A stretch of DNA of 64,000 nt from Serpula lacrymans var. lacrymans S7.9. Its lineage: Eukaryota > Basidiomycota > Agaricomycetes > Boletales > Serpulaceae. The notes under the pieces were generated by a model that was not told the origin of the DNA, made no database searches, and was given only the letters and a program-made list of their open reading frames with translations. The stretch covers positions 372,001 to 436,000 of the forward strand of contig NW_006763297.1 in the NCBI RefSeq assembly GCF_000218685.1, written 5' to 3'. Each line of letters begins with the position of its first letter. The first letter of the stretch is position 1. Positions 12,001 through 25,541 of the stretch are shown here, piece by piece. A program made the translations under genes and the position numbers.

Positions 12001-14134
12001 ACTCCCAATTATCCAGGCTTCGCAGAAACTAGCTGATCTAAAGAAGGAGATAAGAGAGATAGCAGCACTGAAGCAACATGCTGTCAACGTCTCACGAAAT
12101 CAAAACGAGATAGAACGTTTGAAATCAGAAATAAGCACTCTGGAAAGTGACCTTGCAATGGCCGGAAGCACCAAGACGTCAGAAGAAGTGCAGCTCGAAC
12201 TCGATGCTCTATCAGCAGACATGTACGTACCCGATATTCTCGAATGCAGAGTCTCCGTAAATTATAGTATGACATAGACGCACAAATGAAAGGGAGAAAC
12301 AAGCTATCATGACTGAACGGGATCGCCAGAATAACTCGTTGCGAACGTTTGAAGGCGACCTTCACTCAATGGAAATGCGCGAAATGACCCTTAAAAATCA
12401 GATTCGCGATAAAGATACTTTGGAAGAACGTATCGCCTCTATGAAAGAGGAGATCATTACGCTTAATGCGAGATCGAAGGTTTGTGGATACAACATGTTG
12501 TTGATCACGCCACTTCATTAAATCACGTGCAGGAATTGGACAGCAAGATTGCTGAAGCACAAGCTCCTATAGAACGCCTTGATCAAGAACATCAGCAAGC
12601 ACAAAGCGAGCTAAATGATAAACTACTTGAAGCTCAGCGATCATCACAGGAGCTCAATGTAGAAGTAGATAAGTTGGAAAACGTAAACAAAAATGTTGAG
12701 CGGTGAGAAAGAAAAAAATCAGGTTAACCCTTGAACTAACCATTTTGTACTAGATACGCACGGGAAAAGCGTGCTCGCCTGTTGAAAGAATGCAGCGATA
12801 AGATTGAAGACCTGGAGGCTGAAATAAAGGACCTTGGCATAAAAATTGAAAATGTCCGCGACATTGTCGCAAAAATCGAGAAAGAAATTAATGAGAGCGG
12901 GACCTCTATGGCTAATCTACGCGAGAATATCCGGATAAGGAAACTTGGCCGCGATATCAAGGCTACGCAGGCTGAGATTGATTTATGTGACATGGAAGAA
13001 GCTGCTAAAGCAAAGAGAACTTTTGACACTATCTATCCAGTTCAAAAGCAGAAAGAAACAGATGCTCAAAGCAAGGTCTGTTCAATACCCTTTTGCCCAC
13101 GAAGCATGAACTAATTGTCTGACAGTTCGCACATATGGGAGGAGAGATAACCTCGCTTGAGGACCAACTTCGGCAGCGCGAGGATGATCTTACGGAATTT
13201 AAAGACATTAACAAGCAGTATACTAATCAGCTAGTCAAAGTGAAGGTAGGTAAAATTCACATCAGCCGGAAGTTCGCAAATGTGTAAATTGCACTTTTTT
13301 AAAGATGTCTGATATGGCAAACAACGACTTAGAGAAGTATGCTAAGGCGCTGGACAAGTTGCGGTTTTTTTCTCCTCTCGCCGAGCGCAATTTTTGACAT
13401 TCTTTATAGTGCTATCATGAAGTACCATTCTCTCAAAATGGAAGAAGTGAATGATACAATGCGGCATTTGTGGAACAAGACCTACCAGGGTACCGGTATG
13501 TTATACTCGGCTTCTTCCTTCTACTCTATATGACGCCTCTCCAGATATTGATGGTATCAAAATCCGATCTGATGTAGAAGGAGGAGCATCTAAGCGTTCT
13601 TATAATTACCGGGTTAGATAGATGAGCACATTCAGCATGGACAGCACTCATTTTCTTAACAGGTTGTTATGACGAAAGACCAGGTAGAGATGGATATGCG
13701 TGGTCGTTGTTCTGCGGGGCAAAAGATGCTAGCTTCCATCATAATTCGCCTGGCATTATCTGATTCCTTTGGGCAAAACTGTGGTATACTCGCACTGGAC
13801 GAACCAACTAATGCTTTAGATACAGAGAATATTGATGCTCTCGCGGCGAGCCTTGTCGAGTAAGCTCATCTCCAAATTATTCGCATTTTGATACACTTAA
13901 TTATCACTCATTAAGTATCATCAACGAACGCAAGAATCATGCTAACTTCCAGCTCATCGTTATTACTCACGACGAGAATTTCCTTCGCAAGCTGGGTCAG
14001 AGTGATGTTATGGAGTACTATTGGTAAGCCTTCGATCTATCTTCTTTGTGTAGTGATACATTGAGCAACCTTCCAGGCGTGTTTCAAGAGATTCCAGGCA
14101 GAAGTCTGTGATCGAACGGCAAAGATTCAGATAG
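9025..14134 (+). CDS. RAD50: RAD50 double-strand-break repair ATPase
   Basis: SMC-like ATPase of the MRE11-RAD50-NBS1 complex, acting in break sensing, end tethering and telomere maintenance. The start is [15 protein letters not shown], followed by Walker [17 protein letters not shown] (about 9125) and [15 protein letters not shown] (about 9540). A long coiled coil follows. The zinc hook is CTVC at about 11640. The ABC signature [13 protein letters not shown] lies at about 13700 and Walker [16 protein letters not shown] at about 13790, with the His-loop VITHDENF near 13960. About 18 short introns can be placed so that the frame stays open to the TAG at 14134. The least certain junction is near 10033-10070, where the intron is very short. 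I see no disabling change. Confidence 0.95.
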
Positions 14135-14566
14135 TTTTCCCCAATTTCCTTCTATCCGCGCTGAGTGTCTTTATCCACACTGTATATTATCAATAAGCCA
14201 CATGTTATCCTACACGCCAAAATCAGATTGTACACCTCTGAAGGTACGCCATATCGAAATCATTGATATGGTCAATCTCCAACTTTCTACAACTCAAGCC
14301 AGGCAATACATGTAGAGCGCGTGACTTGAAATTCTCAAAACGAATGCAAATTCGCGTTCAACTCGAGCTATTACTTGTGATTTTAAAGCCGCTTGCAAAT
14401 AAATCAAAACCCAAGCTTTACGTCCTCCAAGTCTGGTTCTCAATTGCAAGTAACAAAAATGAGTCAATCGGTGGGTAGCGGAGCAGTGATCCTCTTAATC
14501 GACGTTTATAACACTTCATGTAGGATTCTGATATGTAAAATATCTATCAAGGGCCCTCTTTCTTCT
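14135..14566. other. Intergenic between convergent genes
   Basis: About 430 bp between the 3' ends of RAD50 and the enoyl-CoA hydratase gene. No supported gene; presumably overlapping 3' UTRs and terminators. Confidence 0.5.
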
Positions 14567-15629
<1,063 letters not shown>

Positions 15630-16114
15630 TGAAAAGGGATGGCTATGTGAACAGGTGAGAAATGGAGGTACGTATATTCAGGTTCAGGTCTTAAGATGGG
15701 CATCTAAGATTAGAGACTGATCATCAGACTTGAGGCAAAAACAGTACTCTAAGATACCGCATCTTCCCACCGCATACCTATCTTACCGCTGAAAATGATC
15801 GGCCATTCAGTGTTAATGGAATGTGGGACCACCACTATCATTACTAACAGGTCCTCGTTTGGTTCAACAGCTCTCCAAACGTTGCATAGACTAGAAATTA
15901 TTGACACTCCTCGAGGACAACAACGTTACTATAGCTCTGTGATAAGCAGCCCATATATAATCGGACATATCCGGAAAACAATGTCGCCGCTACAATTACT
16001 GTGATCACGTTCACGTTCTCTTTGATCGTTGTTGCTCTGTCACTTCGTTCGACCTGCGTTTTCAAGGTTTTCAAGGCCACAACGATTGCACCGATACCGT
16101 AGGGACTAGCCTAC
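15630..16114. promoter_or_regulatory. Divergent promoter region, enoyl-CoA hydratase / SMYD-like gene
   Basis: About 485 bp between two divergent start codons. No gene supported; short frames only. No recognisable binding site could be assigned. Confidence 0.4.
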
Positions 16115-17665
16115 ATGGAACTTCTGCCCTTACCAACATCGATCCGTCTCGAACCTCATCCTATTGCTAGGGACCAAACAGTTGCAGCATGCCACATATC
16201 TTCTGGATCTATAGTCATTTCATTACCTCCTCTCACCACTGTCTTGCTTCCTTCAGAAAAAGGATGTCGCTGCGACTACTGTTTTCGCCGTGATTCTCCT
16301 GATGTCCATTTGCGACGGTGTACTGGCTGCGCTTCATATTGGTATTGTGGAGCTCAATGTGCGCCAGAGTCTTGCAGCTTGATCCCCTAATAATAATGAA
16401 ACGAAATATACGCATTCATCCGTATGTACTATATAGGTCAGGACATGCATTGGGCTGTTCACAAGAACTTGTGCAAAGCCTTCAATCGGTATTGCGCTTC
16501 ACCAGATTTTGTGAAGCTTGCTGAACACGAGAAGCTCGATGCCTTGTTACTCACGCATCTGGCCGCCCAGATAACTTCGAATTCATCTCCGCGGTCGACT
16601 CCAGCATCATCTCTTTCTACATTTTTAAACCTACGCCCCGGACCATTTTCCAAGGGATCACGACCAGTAGTATGTTCTATGACTGTGAAGCGATCAGGGC
16701 TTTCTTCTGATGAACTAGAAGCTGTGTACTCTCGGTTCGGAAATAACAACTTTGCCATACACTCTCACCTTACCACATATGCTCATGGCGTATTCCCACT
16801 AGCGAGTCGTCTATTCAATCATTCATGTCTCCCTAATGCTGCAGCTAAATTCGTCCTGTCTCCCTCCGAGCCCATCCATATGGAAATCGTAGCAATCCGC
16901 GACATTTCGCCAGGAGAGGAGGTGGGTCTACAGAGCCTTTACGGATTATCAATCGCCTCTCACTACTCTGACTTTCCGCTGTAGATATGTATCACGTACT
17001 TAGATCCTGCGCTGCTCCAATCTCGTCAGCAAATATTCGAACTCACATATGGTTTCACATGCTTGTGTCCTTCTTGCGCTCTTCTGAATCGAATTGGTCT
17101 AATCCCGCCGCTTCCGGAATCTGATTCTGAACTGGCTTCACTGGAACGAGCTCTCAGGACATTTGTATTTCCTTTTCATGAATCTGGTGTATCGGACCTC
17201 CGTCTCCCGACAGGCCTTCTTCAAAATATCCCGTCTGAATTGTTTCCTGCTCTTTGCGAATCCTATCTCACGAGGCTCTCAGAAGCGTTCAGCAAGGCTT
17301 CACACGACGGTCCATTCGATATAGCTCTTGATGTCGGTTTGACTTTGCTAGCGCTTTATTGCCTGATCTACCCACCTAACTACCCCCAGATCGGTAAGTG
17401 CAGCTATCAATAAATAAAGTCAATCAAAGATTGAGTCTTGACAGGGACACATCTTTTAGAAATGGCAAAGACAGCGTGGAATGCCATTATCCTAGCTGAT
17501 GATGACCAAAGAAAGGCTGCGGTCACTGAGAATGATCTATCAGAACAAGTGCGAACCTACCTTAGATTGAGTCGCGACGTTCTAGACATTTTTGGCCAAG
17601 AAGGGGATCCAGGTGGCCCTTTAGAGGAAATACGAGTGCTGTATAGCCTATTAGATGGGATGTGA
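16115..17665 (+). CDS. SET/MYND-domain (SMYD-like) lysine methyltransferase
   Basis: Predicted protein-lysine methyltransferase with a MYND zinc finger embedded in a split SET domain. The MYND cysteines read CRCDYCFRRD, then RRCTGCASYWYCGAQCQDMHWAVHKNLC. The last part requires an intron that splits a Cys codon, from about 16363 to 16438. The SET core follows as PLASRLFNHSCLPNAA (about 16810) and VAIRDISPGEEICITYLDP, interrupted by a short intron near 16922-16985. The post-SET cysteines are in FTCLCPSC (about 17055). A C-terminal helical region ends at 17665 after one more intron near 17394-17443. The domain order matches SMYD3-like proteins. The substrate cannot be read from the sequence. Confidence 0.88.
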
Positions 17666-18655
17666 TACGTCAGTACCCATCACTTTCGTCTTGTTTTCGC
17701 ATGCGCATGCGGTGCAAGATCTGACCGGCTTCCTTCCTAAAGGCACAGCCCTTGATTAAATAGACAGGGTAACTGAAGAAGGAAATGCAGTTACACTGTA
17801 TTATAAACCTATCTTCGAAATGATGCATCAGGAGGGCCGCTTTCGATCATACAATTGTGATGTTTTCTGGTGCACATGTCTTTTACTCCACATAGGCTTC
17901 TCATTTGGTATGAGTCCCAGACCCTGATGACTCCACCGACACTCCCTCCGCACTGACCCCGCTGAAATTGACGAGCACAGCTAGTATCTTGACCGACGCC
18001 GAAGATGGCTTATCTGTTACGGAGGAGACCCGCGGGGATCAATCCTTCATGCAATTTGATTGCCCGACCTCAGGTTGCGGTACTGCGTTAAATCGACTTC
18101 GCTAATATGACCAAAGGTCATACTCAACCAATCTAGACTCTGAATCGGGCACAGTCTGCAACCAGCCCTGGAATCCGCCGCTCACGAGAAGCTTGGCCAA
18201 GTTAGCTTGCAGGGTTAGGCTTGGGAAAAACATTAACGCCCAAAGGGACTAAAACCAAAACATAACCGCAATATTGGCTGGAATGTGGAAGTGCAGTAGG
18301 GTATTTGATAAGTCTATATCTAATGTTCACCGGCGCGATATTAAATGTGGTGAAGACTGCTTGTGACAGCTTTTGATTTCGATGTGGTGCATGATCATCC
18401 ATACACACTACTTTGAATTCGACCTTAGTGCTGTACATACTTGCGAAAGTACACACCGGAGTCACGGAGAACAATTCGTTCTGCCTGATGCGGCCCCATC
18501 AGTTGATGAAGGGAAAGCAAAGAAGGATGGCGCACTGGAATTTTACCATGATTCCGGTACCGGTGTCCATCAGGCGCATAAAGCGTCCATATCGTCCACC
18601 GATGTCCATTGTCATTGCCCATGGTATTTAGAGAGGACATAAAGAGGCTGTGAGC
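17666..18655. other. Intergenic, no supported gene
   Basis: About 1 kb after the SMYD-like gene. Only short, mutually overlapping frames on both strands. No family recognised. Confidence 0.45.
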
Positions 18656-19244
18656 TTGCTCAATATGGGTACTTCCCGATTTCTGGAAGACAGACTTGCG
18701 AACTTCCGAGTCATATGTCAGTACAACCGTAAAAGGTCTGTCCGAGTCTTTGTCATCCTCGTTACTTTCCTCGTTTGTTCTGTGACAATTTTTCGAAAGC
18801 TGTCAAGATTAACGCAAGGATACCGGCATGAGCGCCACCAGCCCATCGTCGACGAGTCTAAACGTTCTAAACTCTCAAAATTCGTGGTGGGATGAATATC
18901 CACACATTTCCCACTGAACATTACGAAGCGGAATCTTTAATATTTTCCGGTGTCGGTCTCTGGGGCAATAACAAAATGGACTCACGGCGGGCTTCCAGCG
19001 TTTCTGCTTTCCTGTTTAACCCAAATAGACATTAGAATTGACGTGATGCGGCTTGTACAAATATGGATATCCGCAAAAGCCTCCGTATGCTTCTCACGGG
19101 GACGCAAATTGCGGCTGTGCGGATATCGGGAACTTCATTTCGTTATGGTTTATCGGGTCTTCTTCTCGCTTGATCAAGGCATTCCGTTCTCGCCAAGATG
19201 AAACTAGGTCATCTATGGGCAAGTATTTAATGGACTGGCCATGA
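18656..19244 (+). pseudogene. Possible remnant of a GT15 (KRE2/MNT1-type) mannosyltransferase-like gene
   Basis: One frame starts with about 80 residues holding a single hydrophobic anchor (RVFVILVTFLVCSVTIFRKL), as in type II Golgi membrane proteins. Another frame at about 19053-19240 reads KYGYPQKPPYASHGD then NCGCADIGNFI. This loosely resembles the C-terminal motif of KRE2/KTR mannosyltransferases, where GY.HPPY is followed by a Cys-x-Cys and then NF. The catalytic middle of about 250 residues expected for the family is not visible, so if the resemblance is real this is a deletion derivative. Low confidence; it could also be a chance open frame. Confidence 0.25.
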
Positions 19245-19374
19245 GGACCGACAAAGCCAAGGGACCCTGAACGGCCTCAAAGTCTCGTCAGGATTTTCTC
19301 CTCAACCTTCTTTTTTTTACCTTTTACTTCCTGTCCAATTTCCTTCTGAACCGCTCGAAGTCTTACAAGCTGTC

Positions 19375-21012
19375 ATGGGTAGCACAAATCTCATAGGTCG
19401 ATCCCGCCCCAGGGATATTCGTCTCGTGTCTTATGGTGGTGTTTTCCGCCTACAAAACTCAACACTCCTTCTCCTAGCTATTATTTTCTCTCTCTTTTTC
19501 ATCACAGCAATTTCGTGTTCATTCTTTGGTGACGATGAGGACGAGCCTTACTTCAAGAGTATCTTGAATGAGGTCGCTCAGACTGACCCTGGCGTAAGTG
19601 GCTACAATAATGTATTATTTTCAAACTGACGAGGTCTTTAGATCGTCATGTTGGGTGAGAACGTCGACGTCGATGTCGACGAACCCTCCATTAGCATTCG
19701 CTGGTCCATCATTGGCTGTGGAGATGGATATGTGTTAGATGGAAGTGCTGGTATACATGAAAGTAGTTCATGTGGTCTTCCTTCAATGCCACTTCAAATA
19801 TACGTCGACAGGTTAGCACGGAACTTCGTCTGTTCTGAAATTGGAGATTGACTATCGAAATTCAGCTCCTCCGAGCCGACAGCCGTGTATGATCCATCCC
19901 AGCTTCCTTTTATTCGTTCGTCGGGACAAAGGCGCAAGTAAGTTCTCTAATAGCGAGATATTATTTTCACTTGCTAACTTTCATTAAAGCATCCAGAATC
20001 TTGTACAATTTGATAGCGACCATACTCTCGATGTCCATGAAGACCGATTGTATCCCTTCGACACATATCTGTTGACAAGCACACTGCGTGTCGTCAATAC
20101 TGACAATGAAACCGTCCCAATTCGCAAGATATCCACCATAGAAGTGGTGTCTAGCTTTACCATATCTATCACCGACGTGGATAGTTATGAGTCTTTGGCG
20201 AACGGGACTGATATCCCTAGTCGAGACATTGACATGCGCGTCAAGAGGCCAGGCCAAGCTCGCACATTTACGCTCTTACTATTCGGTATTAGCTGGATGC
20301 TCACCCATGCCACAGTTGGTCATGTTGTGCTTGCGCGCGCTCACAAAGAAGTAAAACCTATTATCAAACATCTCGTCTTCGTTTTCGCAATTCTCGTCGT
20401 AATCCCGCAGTTGCGAAATTCTATGCCCGATGCTCCGGGTTTTGATGGTACGAGTTCTCCGTTTTACTGGGCATCTATGGTTAGGCTAATTATCTTTACA
20501 AATAGGAGTTCTCATTGGTAAGCAATGCCGTTTCATTAAATGCGTCTATGCCTCATGTCGACTGTTGTACGGCAGACTGCATTGGTTTCTTTCCTCAAAT
20601 GATTCTTTCCAGTTTCTCGGCGCTTACCTTACTACTTCTCATAATCTTGCGAGAGTTCAATCACCTTGAGGACAGCTCCCTCGGTGATACTGCGGAGGAC
20701 TCTGAGCCTCAAACATTACCTATATCCCCAACGAGGATGATCACATCCCCATTACCATCTCCTAAACTACTCCCCTCACCACCACAGTCACCGCTAAAAC
20801 CTCTTATCCTTGGCAAGGGGAGGACTAGCTCTTTGCTTCTACAGGGTGGCGAAGTATCACGTATCGTGCGCCACTTGAACGGCGAGTTTGTTTTTCCCCC
20901 GGTTCCACAGATACATCGTCGATCTAGATCATCCAAACCCACTCTGGGTCGACCAGGCGGCGTTGTAAGGCAGGATTTGGGAACCACATTGGAGGCGGTG
21001 GAGGAGAAGTGA
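19375..21012 (+). CDS. DUF4436-like multi-pass membrane protein
   Basis: Function unknown. The N-terminus has a hydrophobic anchor (STLLLLAIIFSLFFITAI, about residues 31-48). A large, probably extracytoplasmic region follows, with NGT as a candidate glycosylation site. Three further membrane segments follow at about 20270-20330, 20365-20420 and 20580-20650, then a Ser/Pro-rich tail. The pattern (beta-rich luminal region, three TM helices, and a motif PDAPGFDGVLID before the last helix) fits DUF4436. Introns are near 19590-19641, 19811-19866, 19938-19988, 20451-20507 and 20520-20576. The last two flank a 12-nt exon. No reaction can be assigned. Confidence 0.68.
20508..20519 (+). other. 12-nt microexon in the DUF4436-like gene
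   Basis: An exon of 12 nt lies between an intron ending at an AG near 20507 and one starting at GTAAGC at 20520. It restores the sequence GVLIDCIGFF between DAPGFD and PQMIL. Both neighbouring frames end at stops without it. Confidence 0.65.
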
Positions 21013-21627
21013 TCACCTCAGTAATTCTACCTGTCTACTAGTCTACTAACTTGTTGTGCCGTATGTATGAGTTCGTTTGATGTGTGTTTAGTGTCTGTTC
21101 TTTTTGTTTGATTACTTTTCTCGTTATATTTACAGTAAGTTGTACTCATTATTGTGTACAGCCCTGGACTATCGTGGACTGGAATCTGTTGTAGGAATAT
21201 TGTCTGTTTCTTTGTGGCGAACGTTTCAATTAACAAGGATCATATATCAAGGCCTGAATTGCGGACCCATTGTTCTGGAGTGTAAGAGCCGAGGAAGCTT
21301 CGTGTAATGACGTGAAAAAGGCTTGGGCCAAGTTCTAGCGGTCTGAAAATTTCAATCCTGCGCAAATGAGCGCATCAAATCAAAATCCAGCCCCAGAGCT
21401 ATCTCCAATAGGTCCGGCTCAGCTAGTATAACTGTACTGCGCTTTTCACGTTAATTTCGACAGGGTGGATGAAAGTGCTGAGCACAGCTCATCTTTCTCG
21501 TCCCATATAGGTAACATGACTAATCATTTCTTATCGTGGCCGCGGAACTGGAACTCAGAGGAGTGGTGAGGCTATTCCAACCTGCAACCGTGTTCTGTCT
21601 GATTTATTCCAGTGATTGAATATAAAC
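21013..21627. other. Intergenic, upstream of the oxygenase gene
   Basis: About 615 bp with no supported gene. It contains the 3' region of the membrane-protein gene and the presumed promoter of the oxygenase gene. Confidence 0.45.
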
Positions 21628-23169
21628 ATGTCTCTGGTCGACACCGCTTCTAAATACGAAGCCATTCAGGCTTTTGACCGTATCCCTATCGTGTATGGTA
21701 GTCCTTTCCGTCCCAGGCAACATAAACGCATCTGATAAAGATCTATAGAGATTTGGAAGGTCTTTCAAGCACCAGTCCACAGGTTCGATCAGAGTTAGCC
21801 CATCAAGTTCGGGATGCATGTGTCAATGTTGGTTTTCTCTATGGTTTGTAGTCTTTTCTTTCCATTTTTAGCCGTGCGGCTCAACGCACCGGCTCTCCAG
21901 TAAAGAACCATGGGATACCAGAAGACTACATCCAAAATGCCCTTGATGCCATGAAGCGTTTCTTCGCTCTTTCTCTCGAGAACAAGATGAAGGTGAATCG
22001 CTGATAAGGGAGTACGTAACTATAACCCCTGATCACGATTATGAACCCAGGTCCATTTCAAAACAACTCCAAATTACAAAGGATATAGTCCACTGTTGAG
22101 CGGTAACAACGATCCAAATAACCGCGGTGATCTTCAAGAAGGTTTTGAATTTGGTTGGGAAGAATTTAATGTTAGGACAGACGATGAGAAGAGAGCTAAT
22201 GATGGAGTTATGGCTGGCGTGAATGTATGGCCACCCGACCTTCCAGAATTCCGAGAAGCAGTCCTCAACTATTAGTGCGTTCATTAGACTACTTGTAGTA
22301 ATTACACCTGCTCATACGCACCTCAAGTCATGCTGCGGTTAAACTCGGTAAATCATTGTTTCCCCTTTTCGCTCTCGCACTTGACCTTCCCGAGACCTTT
22401 TTTGACGACAAGGTGAGTTACTCGCATGGAAATTATCGAGTATTATCTCATTTGCGCAGACGAAGAACTCGGCTGCTATAATGCGTACCCTCCATTATCC
22501 GCCTCAAACGGGTCCCGTAGATGACAGAATTATTGGGATAGGTGCTCACACAGAGTAACGTTTCTTTCTAAATTGACCAGATAAACCCACTCATTATATT
22601 AATTTAGTTGGGAGGTGAGTGGAGCAACTAATAGCATCCTGCATGACAGGAATCTAATCTGACCTTAGTGCTTCACCATATTGTGGCAAGAGCCGGAAAT
22701 ACAGGCCCTTCAAGTTTTGAATCGGGACAAGCAGTGGATTAATGCTCCTCCTATCCCGGGGACATTGGTTATTAAGTGGGTGCTAAAGAGGGCGCTTGCG
22801 TCTTTAAGCTTAATATGTCTTATTGTAGTCTAGGTGATCAATTTGCTCGATGGACAAGTGAGTCTTTCTCATTAACGATAAAAGGACACTTCCAGAAAAT
22901 AGAGTAATCTATAGATGATGTTTTCAAGTCGACCGTTCACCGCGCCATCAATCGGAGTGGAGTTCGCCGCTATTCTATCCCTCTATTCTTTGGAACGGAT
23001 TATGACGTGAGACTGGAGGTTCGTTTCGAGAGCAGTACTGGAGAACCGCCACCTGACTTTCAGACAGCCTATTTCTACTTGCGTGTCTTCTGAACGGCCG
23101 CCAAAGTACGAGGTAGTCAAGGCTGGAGATTATATTAGGACGAAACTCGAAGCCACGTATGGTCACTAG
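21628..23169 (+). CDS. 2-oxoglutarate/Fe(II)-dependent oxygenase (DIOX_N / isopenicillin N synthase-like)
   Basis: Predicted oxidoreductase coupling substrate oxidation to decarboxylation of 2-oxoglutarate. Spliced exons give IPIVDLEGLSS near the N-terminus, then NHGIPEDYIQNALDAMKRFF, WPPDLPEFREAVLNYY, LHYPPQTGP and IGAHTDWECFTILWQ. After these come VINLGDQFARWTND, FKSTVHRAINRSG and RYSIPLF. The iron ligands are HxD in HTD, where the Asp codon is completed by a 7-nt microexon, and the distal His in STVHR. The 2OG-binding Arg is in RYSIPLF. About nine introns are needed. The stop is TAG at 23167-23169. Substrate unknown; this family includes gibberellin-oxidase-like and secondary-metabolism enzymes. 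Confidence 0.85.
22607..22613 (+). other. 7-nt microexon completing the iron-binding HxD motif
   Basis: The exon before ends in CACACAGA followed by GTAACG. The microexon TTGGGAG lies between a TTTAG acceptor and a GTGAGT donor, and the next exon begins TGCTTCACC. Joined, they read HTD-WE-CFT, the expected metal-binding segment. Reading through either intron gives a stop at once. Confidence 0.75.
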
Positions 23170-23322
23170 GATGAGCTAACTATCATACGTGAACCTGGAT
23201 GGATCACTAGAGAAATCGGCTTTCGTGCGGGTGCTTTGATGTCCAACTTGAAGCTTCTCTACGGTGTAAGATCACGATAATTTATGCAGTCTTCATTTCA
23301 TTAAGATATTGTTTAAATACCG

Positions 23323-25541
23323 CTACCGTACTTTGTATATCTGTACCACCACATCACTTGATGAAGTAGCCTCAGCATCCTGTTTTACTGAATAATGTAT
23401 TTCAACATCCAGTTCCCGCGAGTTGGTCCCGCTTTTTTTGCAGTGGAATGTTCCAGAGACGATTGTTCCTACACAACTCAATCAGAGACCAGGGCAATAT
23501 CTACCAAAAGGACACAACATACCTTCGACGGCATGAATTGGCTCTCTTAGTAGGAAGATGGTTTGTTTCCAATGGGTAGGCTGGCTCTTGGGTCCTGTGC
23601 TGAAGCTGGTGACTCGTGCTCGCTCTCTTTCCCTCAGTCCTTCGCCCTGACTTGCGCGCCTCTGAGGCGGCGGTTTTCCACCTACAGGCCACACTTCTGC
23701 CAACACAACGTCTCCTTCTTTGATGAGTTTCACGTTAGTGCCAGGGGGGACAGGCTCGCCTGTCGCAGTGAAGAAGGTATCAAAGTAAAGAACAAATGCG
23801 TGGATCTTCGTACGCCGGTCGGTCGTAGACACGAGGCTGAAAGGGGTGACAAAGTCGAGCTGACGAGTCGTGATATGTTTGAGGTGGAGGTCCTGAGACA
23901 ACATCAGTAAGGCATTAGGAAGGACGGACTGATGCTTACCTTGATGGCTTGAGGCACGCTGACCATGGAATCCGGTCCTACAACATCGACAATTGCTTCG
24001 TCATAGAGATCATATCCCATTGTAGATAGGTCAAATCCTGGACAATGATGAAGTTTGTGGTGCCAAGTACTGGCTGATGTGGCGTACCGTATACATCTTC
24101 CCAGAAACCTACACGATCCTTCAAGATTTCACTACCTTCGCAGAGTCCAAGCATGATCTTGCATTGACTGGGAGCCATGATGCCACCATCTGGTCGGAGG
24201 AATCTATCTCGAGCATGCAAAACAGAGTCCAACATAGACTCATACAACAACGCATATCCCATCCACTCCGATATAATGATATCGACGTGTGTAATACCAT
24301 CAGGAAGTGTAATATCTTCAATTTTGCCGCGAATCACACTGTGAAGCTATTCGTGATTCATACAATGGATAGTAGTAAAGATAAACGTACGTGATGACAT
24401 CTTCCAGCTTGTTTGCCTTCACAATTCTTTCAGCCTTTTCAGCGATATCACTGGCGTCAACGGCAAAAACTCGTTTAGCTCCTGACTTGGCAGCAAACAA
24501 GGATAAGATCCCGGTACCACAACCAACATCAAGAACAATTGCGTCCCGAAACAGAATGGGGTTTGTAAGGATGAAAGACGCGTATGTTGAAGTCCTGACT
24601 TTATCTTGTATCATGACGGCATGGATATCTTTTGAAGTAATGATAATGAGTATTCCGCTGACTGAACAAAGGATATTTTACCATTATCAGCATAACTTTG
24701 GAAATAATGAGAATCATCGTCTCTTTTTGATGGTTGGCTAGTAGCTTGACTGGACGATGGAGCATCGGCGACTATGTCTGCGAGACGCGTGACATCTAAT
24801 TTTTGATTAACTAGAGTACGATAGTCAACTAGATCTTGTTGGGCGTCGGCGAGCTTTCTCTCCAGTAATTTAATGCGACGGATGCTGCTAGCCAGGTCCG
24901 GTGGTGTGACTGCAGGCTGTGATGCGTCTAGATCTTCTTCCTCATCAGACCAATCATCAGACTGGAACTCTACATAGATACTTCAGCTGAATGACTGGCA
25001 GCGAAAAAAGCTGTGACTCACGGAGCAATGGATCATCCTCCAGGACAGGGCGAAGATACTCGTCGGAACTGAAGAAAGATTCAGCTCCTGTTAAATTCCC
25101 GATGTCTGCAGGGGATGGTTTCTGAATGCAAGATCAGAGGGTCTGAGATAATCGCTGAAACTGTCCAACCTTGGGTACGTACATGTTTCCTGATAAAATT
25201 GATGAGTCGAATGCGCTGATGTAGATCGAGTTCTGCATAACGTTATCGGGTTGCGAAAAGACGATGGAATAAAGACACGCACTGAGTCGAGAACAAGTCG
25301 CTTCCAGATCGAAATTATGGGTTGATTTATCGAATGCGAGAGCTTCAGTTGTGGATGGGAATCTTCTGTCCTCAAACAAAGATTCACAAGGTTGGTGTGC
25401 AACCTGATCCGAGACCCAGTCATCCCAATTGTTATCCTCCTCGTCGTCTTCAGAATCCGATGCTGAAGGCAGGGACTCTGTCTCAACATCCTTTAGATTT
25501 TCTTCTGCTAAGCCTGCAGAGGCGCGGAGATGATGGGCCAT
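23323..25541 (-). CDS. PRMT3-type protein arginine N-methyltransferase
   Basis: Type I arginine methyltransferase; PRMT3 orthologues act on ribosomal protein uS5. The acidic N-terminus is followed by a segment aligned with the PRMT3 zinc finger (about 25320-25400), which keeps only one Cys and one His of the usual C2H2 set. A short coiled-coil/acidic region follows. The SAM-binding core reads [17 protein letters not shown] (about 24530). The double-E loop reads [15 protein letters not shown] (about 24250) and the THW loop reads [11 protein letters not shown] (about 23570). The C-terminal beta barrel ends [12 protein letters not shown] before the stop at 23323. About eight introns are needed. 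The catalytic core looks intact. Confidence 0.9.
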
